A stretch of 12,337 nt of DNA from Clostridiales bacterium UBA1389 (GCA_002305335.1 DBQR01000024.1:155-12491); one strand, 5' to 3'. Counted from the first letter of the stretch, positions 1 through 7,447 are shown. Translations and numbers: made by a program. The notes: a model not told the origin generated them from the letters alone.

Positions 1-65
1 TTTTGCAATACCTTTTTTCAAAAAAAATAAATTTTTTAAGGTTTATTTTCTGGTGTATTCTGTCG

Positions 66-100
66 GAAAAAGTCGCCTGACGGCGGGGTAAAAAACCGTC
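66..100 (-). terminator. Possible intrinsic terminator after the VOC gene
   Basis: Just downstream of the last stop codon, the minus strand can fold a short GC hairpin (CGCC, loop GTCA, GGCG; plus positions 74-85), followed after two bases by a run of five U. A competing stem, GACGG with CCGTC (plus 79-83 and 96-100), overlaps it. The stem is only 4-5 bp, so this is a weak call. It is placed where the transcript of the left gene cluster would be expected to end. The remaining A/T-rich sequence at 1-65 shows no gene. Confidence 0.4.
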
Positions 101-107
101 GTTTTTG

Positions 108-506
108 CTACATTTCCTCAAAAAATTCTATTATTTCCCCGGCTGCCCCTTTTACAAAACATATCTTAACGTTATACGGCGGGACGGAGGGTATGGCAAC
201 CTCTTTAGGTCCGATTATTATTTCAAAGCCCTTTTCTTTCATAAGAGAAGCATAGCCTTCGCAGTCACGGCAGGACAGGGCGATATGGCGTAACGAGCCT
301 TCGGAGGGTACTTCGCCGGCTTCGGGGTCGGACATGATTTCAAGGCAGGAATTATCGCCGGTGGAAGCCATAACCGCCCTATACTCCCCTTCCCCCCAGG
401 AACGGACAATTTTAAGATTTAACAGTTCCGTATAGAAGGACACAACCTTCTGAAATAAATCGGGTTTTACCTTTATGGCTATATGATGGATTCCCGTAAT
501 TTTCAT
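108..506 (-). CDS. VOC (glyoxalase/bleomycin-resistance fold) family protein
   Basis: This 132-residue protein has the vicinal-oxygen-chelate fold: two beta-alpha-beta-beta-beta modules, each starting with a His-containing strand (HHIAIKV at 7-13, LRHIALS at 72-78). The four usual metal-ligand positions appear to be filled: H8, E56 (in LEIM), H74 and E127 (in GEIIEFFE). Proteins of this size and pattern are often annotated as lactoylglutathione-lyase-like or SMU1112c/YaeR-like. The family also includes dioxygenases, epimerases and resistance proteins, so the substrate cannot be named. It has no signal peptide and should be cytoplasmic. The ATG start is preceded by AGAAAGGAA at good spacing. 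It lies 14 bp after the carboxypeptidase gene and is probably co-transcribed with it. A metabolic detoxification role is only a guess. Confidence 0.85.
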   Translation of the reverse strand: MKITGIHHIAIKVKPDLFQKVVSFYTELLNLKIVRSWGEGEYRAVMASTGDNSCLEIMSDPEAGEVPSEGSLRHIALSCRDCEGYASLMKEKGFEIIIGPKEVAIPSVPPYNVKICFVKGAAGEIIEFFEEM

Positions 507-520
507 ATTATTCCTTTCTG

Positions 521-1657
521 TTATTCAAACCAGCCGTAGGCTGCGGATATCAGTTTAACCGCGTCATCGTAGCGGGAGGAGGCGGTGGAGGATTTCATTA
601 CTATAATAATCATTTCGACGCCGTTGTATTTTGCCGAAACGGCAATGCAGTAGCCCGCTTCGTCGGTGGTGCCCGTCTTCAGACCGGTTACGATTCCCCA
701 GTAGCTTCTGTATTCCGTGTCGGTTATCAGCCGGTTGTTGTTGGTGTAGGTCACCCCGGCGCCGTCGGCAAGGGTATCGCTTGCGGTCTTCTTCTTAACC
801 ACCTTTGAAATAAGGGGGCTTTTTAACGCTTCCTTTGAAATAAGTACGTAGTCCCAGGCGGTGGTGTAGTGGTTGTCGTCGTGATAACCGTCGGGACAGG
901 CAATGTTTGTACCGGTACAGCCGATGGATTTGACATATTCGTTGGCAATGGCATAGAAGCTATCAAGGGCGTCGTCAACGGAGGCGTTGGGATTATTCAG
1001 TACCTTCCGTCCGACAGCCACGGCGGCGGTATAGGCGGCGTCGTTGCCGGAGGGCAGCATCATGGCGTCAAGGAGGACTTCCAGCTTCATTTTATAACCC
1101 ACACCCAGATAGGCGACGCTTGAACCCCTGCCTATTCGCTTTATTTCCTCACCGACGGTAATTATTTCGTTCTCGTCTAGGTATTTCACCGCAAGGAGGG
1201 CGGTCACCAGCTTGGTCAAGGATGCGGGATAGCATTTTTCGTTCTGATTTTTACCGTATATATATCTGCCTTCGGTTACATTGTAAACTGCAATGTAAGA
1301 CGCGGTTACGTTATTTTCAATGTAATTGACGGGAAAGCCCTCGGCGGTGCTTTGTTCTTCCGAACTTTCGTCTTCTTCCGAACTTTCCTCGGGTTGGGAT
1401 TCTTCCGAAGATGTGCTGCTTTCCCCGCCGGAATATTCATTGCTTTCCTCGCCCGAAACAAGGCTTTGATCGGTAGTTTCCTCCGATTGCTCGGCGATAA
1501 CCTGGGAGGCGTTCTGGGACCGGTCATCGGACAGACTTTCGGAAACCGTACTGTCGTTGTCGGAACTGCCGGTAAACCGGCTTACAGCCAAGGCAAAGGT
1601 GAGGATAACGCAGAGGGTTATGAATATGTATAATACTCTTTTGATTTCGGTTGCCAT
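521..1657 (-). CDS. D-alanyl-D-alanine carboxypeptidase-like serine hydrolase (peptidase S11)
   Basis: This 378-residue exported enzyme is predicted to trim the terminal D-Ala from peptidoglycan stem peptides outside the cell. All three penicillin-binding signatures are present: SxxK as S146-L-T-K149, SGN at 203-205 and KTG at 327-329 (LKTGTTDEAGYC). A YTNNN stretch near 304-308 matches the NTN region of S11 enzymes. Residues 7-25 form an N-terminal hydrophobic segment (signal peptide or anchor), followed by an acidic Ser/Glu linker at about 31-105. The protein stops soon after the catalytic domain, so the C-terminal beta domain of PBP5-type enzymes is missing; it resembles short dacF/dacB-like forms. 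It starts 4 bp after the upstream gene, with only a distant purine-rich site, so translation may be coupled. A beta-lactamase-like or peptidase role is less likely given the KTG context. Confidence 0.9.
   Translation of the reverse strand: MATEIKRVLYIFITLCVILTFALAVSRFTGSSDNDSTVSESLSDDRSQNASQVIAEQSEETTDQSLVSGEESNEYSGGESSTSSEESQPEESSEEDESSEEQSTAEGFPVNYIENNVTASYIAVYNVTEGRYIYGKNQNEKCYPASLTKLVTALLAVKYLDENEIITVGEEIKRIGRGSSVAYLGVGYKMKLEVLLDAMMLPSGNDAAYTAAVAVGRKVLNNPNASVDDALDSFYAIANEYVKSIGCTGTNIACPDGYHDDNHYTTAWDYVLISKEALKSPLISKVVKKKTASDTLADGAGVTYTNNNRLITDTEYRSYWGIVTGLKTGTTDEAGYCIAVSAKYNGVEMIIIVMKSSTASSRYDDAVKLISAAYGWFE
1356..1391 (-). repeat. Two tandem 18-bp units in the carboxypeptidase linker
   Basis: Two adjacent 18-bp units, each beginning TCTTCCGAACTTTC on the plus strand, start at 1356 and 1374. 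They encode Ser/Glu-rich residues of the linker between the membrane segment and the catalytic domain. The repeat is in frame, so copy-number change would alter linker length without breaking the gene. Confidence 0.75.
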
Positions 1658-1661
1658 TTGA

Positions 1662-2354
1662 TTATGCTTTCTTTTCCTTTATGAAAGTAATTGCCTCGAT
1701 TTTGATTTCGCCGTTGAACTTCAACAGCTTGAAGTATAAAGGCTTGTACAGGTCAGACCCCACATCCCCCCGGAAGGAGCCGTTGTTGTTCATTATTTTA
1801 TAGCTTACTTTGTAATGCTCGATAAGGGCGGTGGTGCCTTTATATTCAATTTCCTCACGGTTGTACAAGTCCACGGATATATCGTAGATTTTCTGCTTAG
1901 TAAACTTTTCGGGGATGGTGTAATAGTTGAAAAAGTTGTCGGTGAAAAATCCGGGGTAGTTTTCATAATCGCCGGATATAAGACAGATGAAATAATTCCT
2001 GAAAAATACCGCCTCGTCGCCGTATTTGGCGTATTCCGATTCCGGCGAAATCCCCTGCCATTCGTCGGTTCCCCCGTAGCTGTCGCCGATAAGGTAACCG
2101 GTGCCGTATTCATGGTAGGATATGTTCCGTTCCCTGCCCACATAAATGGGGTCCTCGAAAATGTCAAGGTCATAATCCACTTTGGCAAATCGGATTGATT
2201 TGTCCACCACCCGGGTGGGGATTTTTTCCCGCTGTAATAAAAAGGATATTCCCCAGAGAATCAAAAGCAGGGCAAGCAAAGCCAGTGTCGCGATAATGAA
2301 TATCCGCGACAGCGTTTTCAGCTTTTTCTTTTTGGCAAGAATTACGTCTTCCAT
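1662..2354 (-). CDS. Unrecognised single-pass membrane protein with extracytoplasmic domain
   Basis: I do not recognise this 230-residue protein. It begins with a short basic cytoplasmic stretch (KKKKLK at about 8-13) and one membrane segment at about 17-40, so the remaining ~190 residues should lie outside the cell (positive-inside rule). The outer part is rich in Tyr, Phe and Asp. It contains a region near 115-160 (FFRNYF ... YPGFFTDNFFNYY) and ends in alternating strands (TALIEHYKVSYKI, YKPLYFKLLKF, EIKIEAITFI), which could suit an NTF2/SnoaL-like fold; that is inference only. The ATG has AGGTGA five bases upstream. It is the first gene after the 12-bp hairpin and lies 4 bp before the carboxypeptidase gene, which suggests, but does not prove, a cell-envelope role. 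Confidence 0.75.
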   Translation of the reverse strand: MEDVILAKKKKLKTLSRIFIIATLALLALLLILWGISFLLQREKIPTRVVDKSIRFAKVDYDLDIFEDPIYVGRERNISYHEYGTGYLIGDSYGGTDEWQGISPESEYAKYGDEAVFFRNYFICLISGDYENYPGFFTDNFFNYYTIPEKFTKQKIYDISVDLYNREEIEYKGTTALIEHYKVSYKIMNNNGSFRGDVGSDLYKPLYFKLLKFNGEIKIEAITFIKEKKA

Positions 2355-2376
2355 TTGTCACCTGCCCTAAACAATG

Positions 2377-2405
2377 GGTATGGGGTGCTTTCGGCACCCC
2401 ATACC
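2377..2405 (-). terminator. Perfect 12-bp hairpin between the sugar operon and the left gene cluster
   Basis: GGTATGGGGTGC and GCACCCCATACC pair perfectly around a 5-base loop (CGAAA on the minus strand). The hairpin lies 12 bases past the isomerase stop codon and 22 bases before the next start codon. In minus-strand RNA it is followed by CAUUGUUUAG, a poor U-tract, so it may be a leaky terminator, an attenuator or a 3'-end stabiliser rather than a full stop. I found no convincing -35/-10 pair between it and the next gene. Confidence 0.6.
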
Positions 2406-2417
2406 TTATGCCGTATA

Positions 2418-3290
2418 TTAGCCTAATTGTGCCAAAATCCGCTTTAGGTTCTTCATCCCTACGGCTATGCCCACAAGGGGGTCTTCCATACCTTCGAACT
2501 CGATGATAAGGTAGCCGTCGTAGCCCGCCCGCTTAAGGGCGGCAATACACTGTTTGACGGGAACGTCGCCGTGGCCGATTATGGAGCCTCTCAGGAAGTT
2601 GCTTCCCCTTGACTGGAAGAAGCCGTCGCCGGGGTTTTCGCCGTTGCCCGACTTGATGTGGAAGTCCTTGGCATGGGCGTGGAAGGCATAGGGAGCCACG
2701 ATACCCACCGAACGGGGGTTGTATTCGTCGGCGCAGGAGAAGTTGCCGATATCCACCAGAGCCCCGAAATTGTCGTGGGCGACGGCGTTTATCAGCTTTT
2801 CGATTCTTTCCGCGTCCTGGGCGAAAAAGCCGTGGTTTTCTATGCAGGTCTTTATTCCCTTCGCAGCCGCATATTCGGTGACTTCCCGGTAGCCCTTTAC
2901 AAGGCGGGGGAGGGCATTATCAAAGCCCCTGGAATGCTTCATGGCGGCGTTGTAGCCATAGGTGGCGTCGTGGCGTATAAGCTTAAAGCCGTAGGCTTCC
3001 GCTAAATCCACTTTTGTTTTAACCCTTTCGATTTCGGCGTCAATGTCGCCGCCGGAACCGTTTATAAAGTCGCTTCCCACACAGTAGCAGCCCATCTCGA
3101 TTCCCACTTGCTTGCAGTAGGCGTTGATGTCCCTTGCAAAGTCAAGGTGCTCTTCCTGAGTGGCAAAGGCGGGGCCCTCGCTTATGTCGATGGCCTGGCC
3201 GCCGAATTCCACGACCTTATCTATGCAGCCTTTATAGCCGAGTTTGTCTTTATAGCCGTGAAAGCTGTATAAACTGACACCAATTTTCAT
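2418..3290 (-). CDS. Sugar phosphate isomerase/epimerase-like TIM-barrel protein
   Basis: This 290-residue cytoplasmic protein belongs to the xylose-isomerase-like AP-endonuclease-2 fold (PF01261 type). The typical metal and catalytic positions at strand ends are visible: E151 in CIENHG, D180 in LVDIGNF, H206 in HAHAKDF and E264 in LIIEFEG. GHGDVP at 239-244 followed by AGYDGYLIIEFEG is the usual end of the family. Members act as ketose 3-epimerases, inosose or hydroxypyruvate isomerases, or sugar-lactone enzymes; the substrate cannot be set from sequence. The start is ATG, with AGAAAGAAG overlapping the end of the upstream gene (14-bp gap), making it the last gene of the four-gene operon. 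Its neighbours suggest it handles a sugar or sugar derivative released or captured by the surface proteins. It is full length with no visible lesions. Confidence 0.88.
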   Translation of the reverse strand: MKIGVSLYSFHGYKDKLGYKGCIDKVVEFGGQAIDISEGPAFATQEEHLDFARDINAYCKQVGIEMGCYCVGSDFINGSGGDIDAEIERVKTKVDLAEAYGFKLIRHDATYGYNAAMKHSRGFDNALPRLVKGYREVTEYAAAKGIKTCIENHGFFAQDAERIEKLINAVAHDNFGALVDIGNFSCADEYNPRSVGIVAPYAFHAHAKDFHIKSGNGENPGDGFFQSRGSNFLRGSIIGHGDVPVKQCIAALKRAGYDGYLIIEFEGMEDPLVGIAVGMKNLKRILAQLG

Positions 3291-3304
3291 ATTGTTCTTC
3301 TTTC

Positions 3305-5053
3305 TTAGTCAAATATAACAACGGGGATTTTTGTCCAGTCGTTTCTTAAAATGATTCCGCCGCCGTCGCGGTATTTAATGTTTTTCCACTTCCTGGGGGT
3401 AGCTTTATCATCTGCTTCGTTGGTGGAGTTGATGGATATGGAAAGGCCGAATTCCTTGCCGGCTTCCACTTCGCTTATGCCTATTTCGGTCCAGGGAATG
3501 GAAACTTCGTAAATGGTAAGCTGACTTTCTTCGTCCCTTAAAACTTTTGCCTCACCGTTGAATGCCTTATCTGCTTCCGATTTAGCCATCCATACCACAT
3601 GGATAGTGTCATTGGACTGGTGGTTGACGGCAAAGCCGTACTGCCTTATATGGCCTTCGTTCATAGCTGTTTGATCGATGGCATGATCGTAATGCTGAAG
3701 CATATAGTCGGAAATGGGGGACTGGTCGGTTATGTTCACCTGAATGCAGCAGTAATCATACATACCGCTGGGGCTGGCAGCGGTGGAGGGGCAGTAATGA
3801 TCGGGAGTATCCACCACAACCGCAAAATACAGATTGTCCTGGTCATAGGTGACGTAAATTCTTGCGGTTATTCCGTAGTTGTTGATTTCAAACTGAGAGT
3901 AATCCCAGAATTCGTTAGTTTCGTTGACATCATCGAAAAGGTAATCGTCCCATTCGTTAAGGCCTAATTCTCCGTCGATAACCGGAGCAGTGGCTGCCTC
4001 TTTGATTTTATAATCCTTTGAGTTTACCGGGTAGCCGTGGACGAAGAACTTATCGCCGGCTTTAATGTTGTCGAGCTTTGTATGGAGGGCTTCGTTATCC
4101 TTGGAAACCGCCAGCACAAAGCCGTCGTCGGGGATTTCGATATCCTTTTTGGACTGGGTTGTGTCATACTTATAAAGAGCTTTTTTAACATAGCCGAACA
4201 CCGTATGATCGTATTCAACCACCAAAAGGGAGAAGTTTGCCCAGTCACGGTCGCCCACAGTGGAACCCCACTGATATGTATAAAGGGCGGAATCGCCGTA
4301 GGCGGGAGCTTCGTTTATTTTGGTAAGACCGATGGAGGTAGTATCGGAAATTTTATTACTCGGGCTTACCGCCGCTCCGAAAGACACGAAGTTCTTTGTG
4401 GGAAGTATTGTGGGAAGAGCCTTAACATATTCAAGGCTTTCCCCTTCTTCGTACTCCTTGAGCTTTATAATGTCGCCTTCCTCAAGTCCCACAATGGCGA
4501 TCTTGTCGCCGGGCACAAGGGCCTGGGCCGCAAGCTTGCCGGGAACGTTCTGATGTTTATCGATATCCGTCATTTGACTGGAGGAGGAATGTACGGCAAG
4601 GAGTATCTGGTCTTCTTCAAGAGGTATTGCGTATTCGCTGCCGTTACCGGCTGTGGCGCTGATTACTTCATAAAGTCCTTTTTCCAGCTTCTTAAGTAAT
4701 ACGTTTATTGACCACTTGGCGTTGCCGGTCATAAGTGCATCGTCGTTGGTGAACACAACCACCGATTCGCCGGAAATCTTTCCGTTAATACCAACCGAGG
4801 ACGCTGTTTTGGTAAAGTCGAAATATTCCTTCGGCGGTTCGGTTGAGGATTCCTCATCTTCAGAGGATTCTTCATCTTCCGAGGATTCGGCGGGTTCCGA
4901 AGAATCTTCGGCGGAGGATTCACCGGCTTCCGAGGTTTCGTCAGCCTTGGAGGATGATGTTACCTGACTGCTTTCGTCCCCGCCACCGCCGGCACAGGCC
5001 ACCAGGGCGAAAATCATAACAAAAGCAATCACAAAGGCTAATAGCTTTTTCAT
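3305..5053 (-). CDS. Lipoprotein with paired 'GFVL' modules and C-terminal CBM9/DOMON-like domain
   Basis: This 582-residue lipoprotein has a signal peptide ending at lipobox LVAC (cysteine 20), then an acidic Ser/Glu linker at about 27-72. Residues ~95-190 and ~270-345 look like two divergent copies of one small module: each has strands, then IPxxxxxLLA or IPDDGFVLA, then PGDK or KAGDK. Residues ~356-582 begin VIDGELGLNEWDDY, the characteristic opening of CBM9-like carbohydrate-binding (DOMON-related) domains, and continue with DQDNLYFAVVV and YEVSIPWTEIG, also typical of that fold. It is therefore probably a cell-surface glycan-binding lipoprotein; no catalytic motif is evident. The ATG start has AAGGAG nine bases upstream, and that site overlaps the last codons of the preceding gene (6-bp gap). 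The Ser/Glu linker is encoded by 18-bp DNA repeats. The ligand is unknown. Confidence 0.8.
   Translation of the reverse strand: MKKLLAFVIAFVMIFALVACAGGGGDESSQVTSSSKADETSEAGESSAEDSSEPAESSEDEESSEDEESSTEPPKEYFDFTKTASSVGINGKISGESVVVFTNDDALMTGNAKWSINVLLKKLEKGLYEVISATAGNGSEYAIPLEEDQILLAVHSSSSQMTDIDKHQNVPGKLAAQALVPGDKIAIVGLEEGDIIKLKEYEEGESLEYVKALPTILPTKNFVSFGAAVSPSNKISDTTSIGLTKINEAPAYGDSALYTYQWGSTVGDRDWANFSLLVVEYDHTVFGYVKKALYKYDTTQSKKDIEIPDDGFVLAVSKDNEALHTKLDNIKAGDKFFVHGYPVNSKDYKIKEAATAPVIDGELGLNEWDDYLFDDVNETNEFWDYSQFEINNYGITARIYVTYDQDNLYFAVVVDTPDHYCPSTAASPSGMYDYCCIQVNITDQSPISDYMLQHYDHAIDQTAMNEGHIRQYGFAVNHQSNDTIHVVWMAKSEADKAFNGEAKVLRDEESQLTIYEVSIPWTEIGISEVEAGKEFGLSISINSTNEADDKATPRKWKNIKYRDGGGIILRNDWTKIPVVIFD
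4845..4910 (-). repeat. 18-bp tandem repeats encoding the acidic Ser/Glu linker
   Basis: Units starting GAGGATTC on the plus strand recur every 18 bases at 4845, 4863 and 4881, with a degenerate fourth from 4899. The first two differ at only two positions. They encode a repeating Glu/Asp-Ser linker just after the lipobox of the surface lipoprotein. All units are in frame, so slippage would change spacer length only. Confidence 0.8.
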
Positions 5054-5059
5054 TTCTCA

Positions 5060-7447
5060 CTACTCCTTATTAATTTTTTTTGGTTTTTTTATTATTATGA
5101 CCGCCGTCACCCCGACAATTAAAACCGCCGCGATGGCTGCAATCCATAATACCGTTTTCTTTGCTCCTCCCTTACCGGAGGGGGAGGAATTTTCGGCTGA
5201 GATTTCTTCCGAATTTTCGCTTGGTTCCGGTTCGGTAAAGTAAACCGCTTTCGTAACCTTGTCAAGGATAACTTTGTCCCCTGCCTTCACACGCCCTTCC
5301 AGCTCTTCCGCCTTTACTCCTGCGGCGGACAGCACAAATCCGTTTTCGGGAATTGCCGAATTCGAGGTGTAGGAAGCCGAAACAACAACATTTTCCTTGT
5401 TTACAACCACTTCGAAGACCTTAAGACTTCCGTCACCGGGGGTGCCGGTGGTCTCCCCTTCGGTGTAAAGGCAGGTCTTGCTGTCTTTTAACGTTGTGTT
5501 TACAAGGGTAAAATTAAACAGTGTGTCCACCACAAGGATATTTATGGTGTAGGTTTCGGATGTGTTTATCCCGTCGGTAAGGGAAAAACTGAAGGAATCC
5601 TCCCCCACGAAGTCCTTATCGGGTTCATAGACGAAAAAGCCGTCGCCGTCAACGGCAAGCTTACCATGTTCGGGTTCCGTAAGGTTACTTATCTTTATCC
5701 TGCTTTTCTGGGTGTCGGGGTCGGAAACATTAAAGGTGCCGTGACTGTTTTTGGCGTTCTTCCCTATCAGTATTACCCCGTCAAAGTCAAGAGCGGGGGG
5801 ATGGATTTCATATTTTGCCTTTATATACTTATAGGTTGTGTCGTAAATATGCCGGTTTGCGGAGTTGAAGCAGGTGTTGTAGAATACTCCGGGACCCCCG
5901 TCCTGATAGAACATGGTAACCCCGTTCTGCATACACCCCAATTTGGCGCCGGTTTCTATATAGGCGCTGTACCGGTCAAGGGCTCCGCCGGATATTTCAA
6001 TCTCAACCCCAAGACCGTACTTCTTGGCGAAGGACATGGCGTCATTCACGTTTCCCGGTTTCTGGTGCCCCAATTCGTTAGCCGATTCGGTTGAACGGGC
6101 GAAGGCATAACCCGCCTGAAGGCAGGCAACGTCAAAGCCCAGTTCCTGCCACATATGAGCGCCGGGGGAGCAGTAATAGGGAATCCAGATGGAGCCGTAG
6201 CCCTTGGAATGGACATACTCGTTGTAGCCCTTTATAAGGTCGGGTTCATAGGTGCCGAAAGTAACAACTTCGGAATGCCAGTAGAAACCCGTAAGGTTGA
6301 GATGTTCGAAATTCTGTCTGCCGAATTTGTCGATGGTAAGGTCAACGTACCATTTAACGATTTTCAGCATGTTTTCAAGGCTGTCGGAACTGACGTTGGT
6401 GTTCCCGTCAAGCTTTCCGAAAACCTGATTCTGTAAAAAGCCGGGATAGGGGACTGCAATGAAAACATTGATTTTATAGGAATCATCCAGCTCCAGCGTA
6501 TCCTTTATGTCCCCCGCCAGTCTGTTTAAAGCGGTAAGGTTGATATCCCTGCCTTCACCGATGGCGTTGTCAAGGAAAGCTTCCCAGCCGGTCTGCTTCT
6601 TTAAGGTATAAGTCGCATTATCTCCGGGACTGAGGGGTAAAAACAGGAAGGAATCGAACATGGTGTCCAATATATTTTTATCCCTGTCAACATAGGCGGC
6701 ATAGGGCAACAGGTCGTCATAGGTGTTATGGCCTAAGTCCCGGGGCTCGTTCTGGTAATATTCGTTGCTGTACATAAGCACAAGATTGCTTATGCCACCC
6801 ACCGCCGGGTTCCGGTTTGAGGCAAAGGCGTCGGGATATTCCTTGACTTCGTCATACTCATAGGGTTTCGAACTTACGGTTTCCTGGGTGCCGTAAACCT
6901 CAACCTCGTCAATATAGGTATGAACGTCGGAGGAAAAGATTATCCGAGCATATCTTGCCTCGTAATAATCGTTGCCCGAATAGCTTATTTCCTCCCGCCC
7001 GACCTTGCCGCCGGCGTTCCGGTTGTTGTCTTTGTCCTCGCTGACGGTGAACCAGTTTTGTCCGTCTTTGGATATCCTGAAGATGACTTCCCGGGGGATT
7101 ATAACACCGTGACCGGTATTGGCAAAGAATCCGGCGGAAAACCCCTTAATATACACGGTTTTTTCCATGTCGATCTCAACCGTGGCGTAAACTCCCCGGT
7201 AAACATGGAGATATGCCTGGTCGTTATAACTCGCCGAAGCCGGTGCGATCTTGCCGTCGGTTAAAATTTTGTTTGTGTCCTTTACGGCAAGATTGGGGTA
7301 GGCGTTTTCGACGGGAGCCTCAAGGGTTATTTCATAGCTTTTTCCCGCCGCTAAATTGGTGTCGTCGGCGGAAGTGTTAAAATTCATCATGATAGGTAAA
7401 GCCATAATAATCAGTAGTATTATTGAAATATATCGTTTTTTCATCAT
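5060..7447 (-). CDS. Exported DUF4855 protein with discoidin-like and Ig-like domains and membrane anchor
   Basis: This 795-residue protein has a signal peptide (about 1-27). Residues ~30-188 resemble an F5/8 type C (discoidin) domain, with KDGQNWFTV and ARYARIIF ... EVEVYG. Residues ~195-545 match my recollection of DUF4855: VFIAVPYPGF, LTGFYWHSEVV, WIPYYCSPGAHMWQELGFDVA and KYGLGVEIEISGG, a pattern suggesting a TIM-barrel glycosidase-like fold. E393 and E482/E484 sit at plausible catalytic strand ends, which is inference. Residues ~550-640 are Ig/cadherin-like (YEPDKDFVGEDSFSFSLTDG). Residues ~645-737 are a module with IPENGFVLS ... VKAGDKVIL, then a Ser/Glu linker, a membrane helix (~764-786) and a Lys-rich tail. 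The tail follows the helix without an LPxTG motif, so a tail-anchor is likelier than sortase attachment. Its start overlaps the upstream stop codon by 4 bp (ATGA), indicating translational coupling. Confidence 0.82.
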   Translation of the reverse strand: MMKKRYISIILLIIMALPIMMNFNTSADDTNLAAGKSYEITLEAPVENAYPNLAVKDTNKILTDGKIAPASASYNDQAYLHVYRGVYATVEIDMEKTVYIKGFSAGFFANTGHGVIIPREVIFRISKDGQNWFTVSEDKDNNRNAGGKVGREEISYSGNDYYEARYARIIFSSDVHTYIDEVEVYGTQETVSSKPYEYDEVKEYPDAFASNRNPAVGGISNLVLMYSNEYYQNEPRDLGHNTYDDLLPYAAYVDRDKNILDTMFDSFLFLPLSPGDNATYTLKKQTGWEAFLDNAIGEGRDINLTALNRLAGDIKDTLELDDSYKINVFIAVPYPGFLQNQVFGKLDGNTNVSSDSLENMLKIVKWYVDLTIDKFGRQNFEHLNLTGFYWHSEVVTFGTYEPDLIKGYNEYVHSKGYGSIWIPYYCSPGAHMWQELGFDVACLQAGYAFARSTESANELGHQKPGNVNDAMSFAKKYGLGVEIEISGGALDRYSAYIETGAKLGCMQNGVTMFYQDGGPGVFYNTCFNSANRHIYDTTYKYIKAKYEIHPPALDFDGVILIGKNAKNSHGTFNVSDPDTQKSRIKISNLTEPEHGKLAVDGDGFFVYEPDKDFVGEDSFSFSLTDGINTSETYTINILVVDTLFNFTLVNTTLKDSKTCLYTEGETTGTPGDGSLKVFEVVVNKENVVVSASYTSNSAIPENGFVLSAAGVKAEELEGRVKAGDKVILDKVTKAVYFTEPEPSENSEEISAENSSPSGKGGAKKTVLWIAAIAAVLIVGVTAVIIIKKPKKINKE

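Noticed and set aside
869..1633. Plus-strand open frames opposite the carboxypeptidase gene
   Set aside because: They are antisense to a gene with clear S11 motifs, have skewed low-complexity composition and lack ribosome sites.
2406..2460. Promoter for the left gene cluster (TTGGCA with TATACG or CATAAG)
   Set aside because: The spacings (about 12 or 19 bases) and the -10 matches are poor.
4037..4967. Plus-strand frames of up to 220 residues opposite the surface lipoprotein
   Set aside because: They lie antisense to a lipoprotein with signal peptide, linker and CBM9-like domain, and they show no domain signature of their own.
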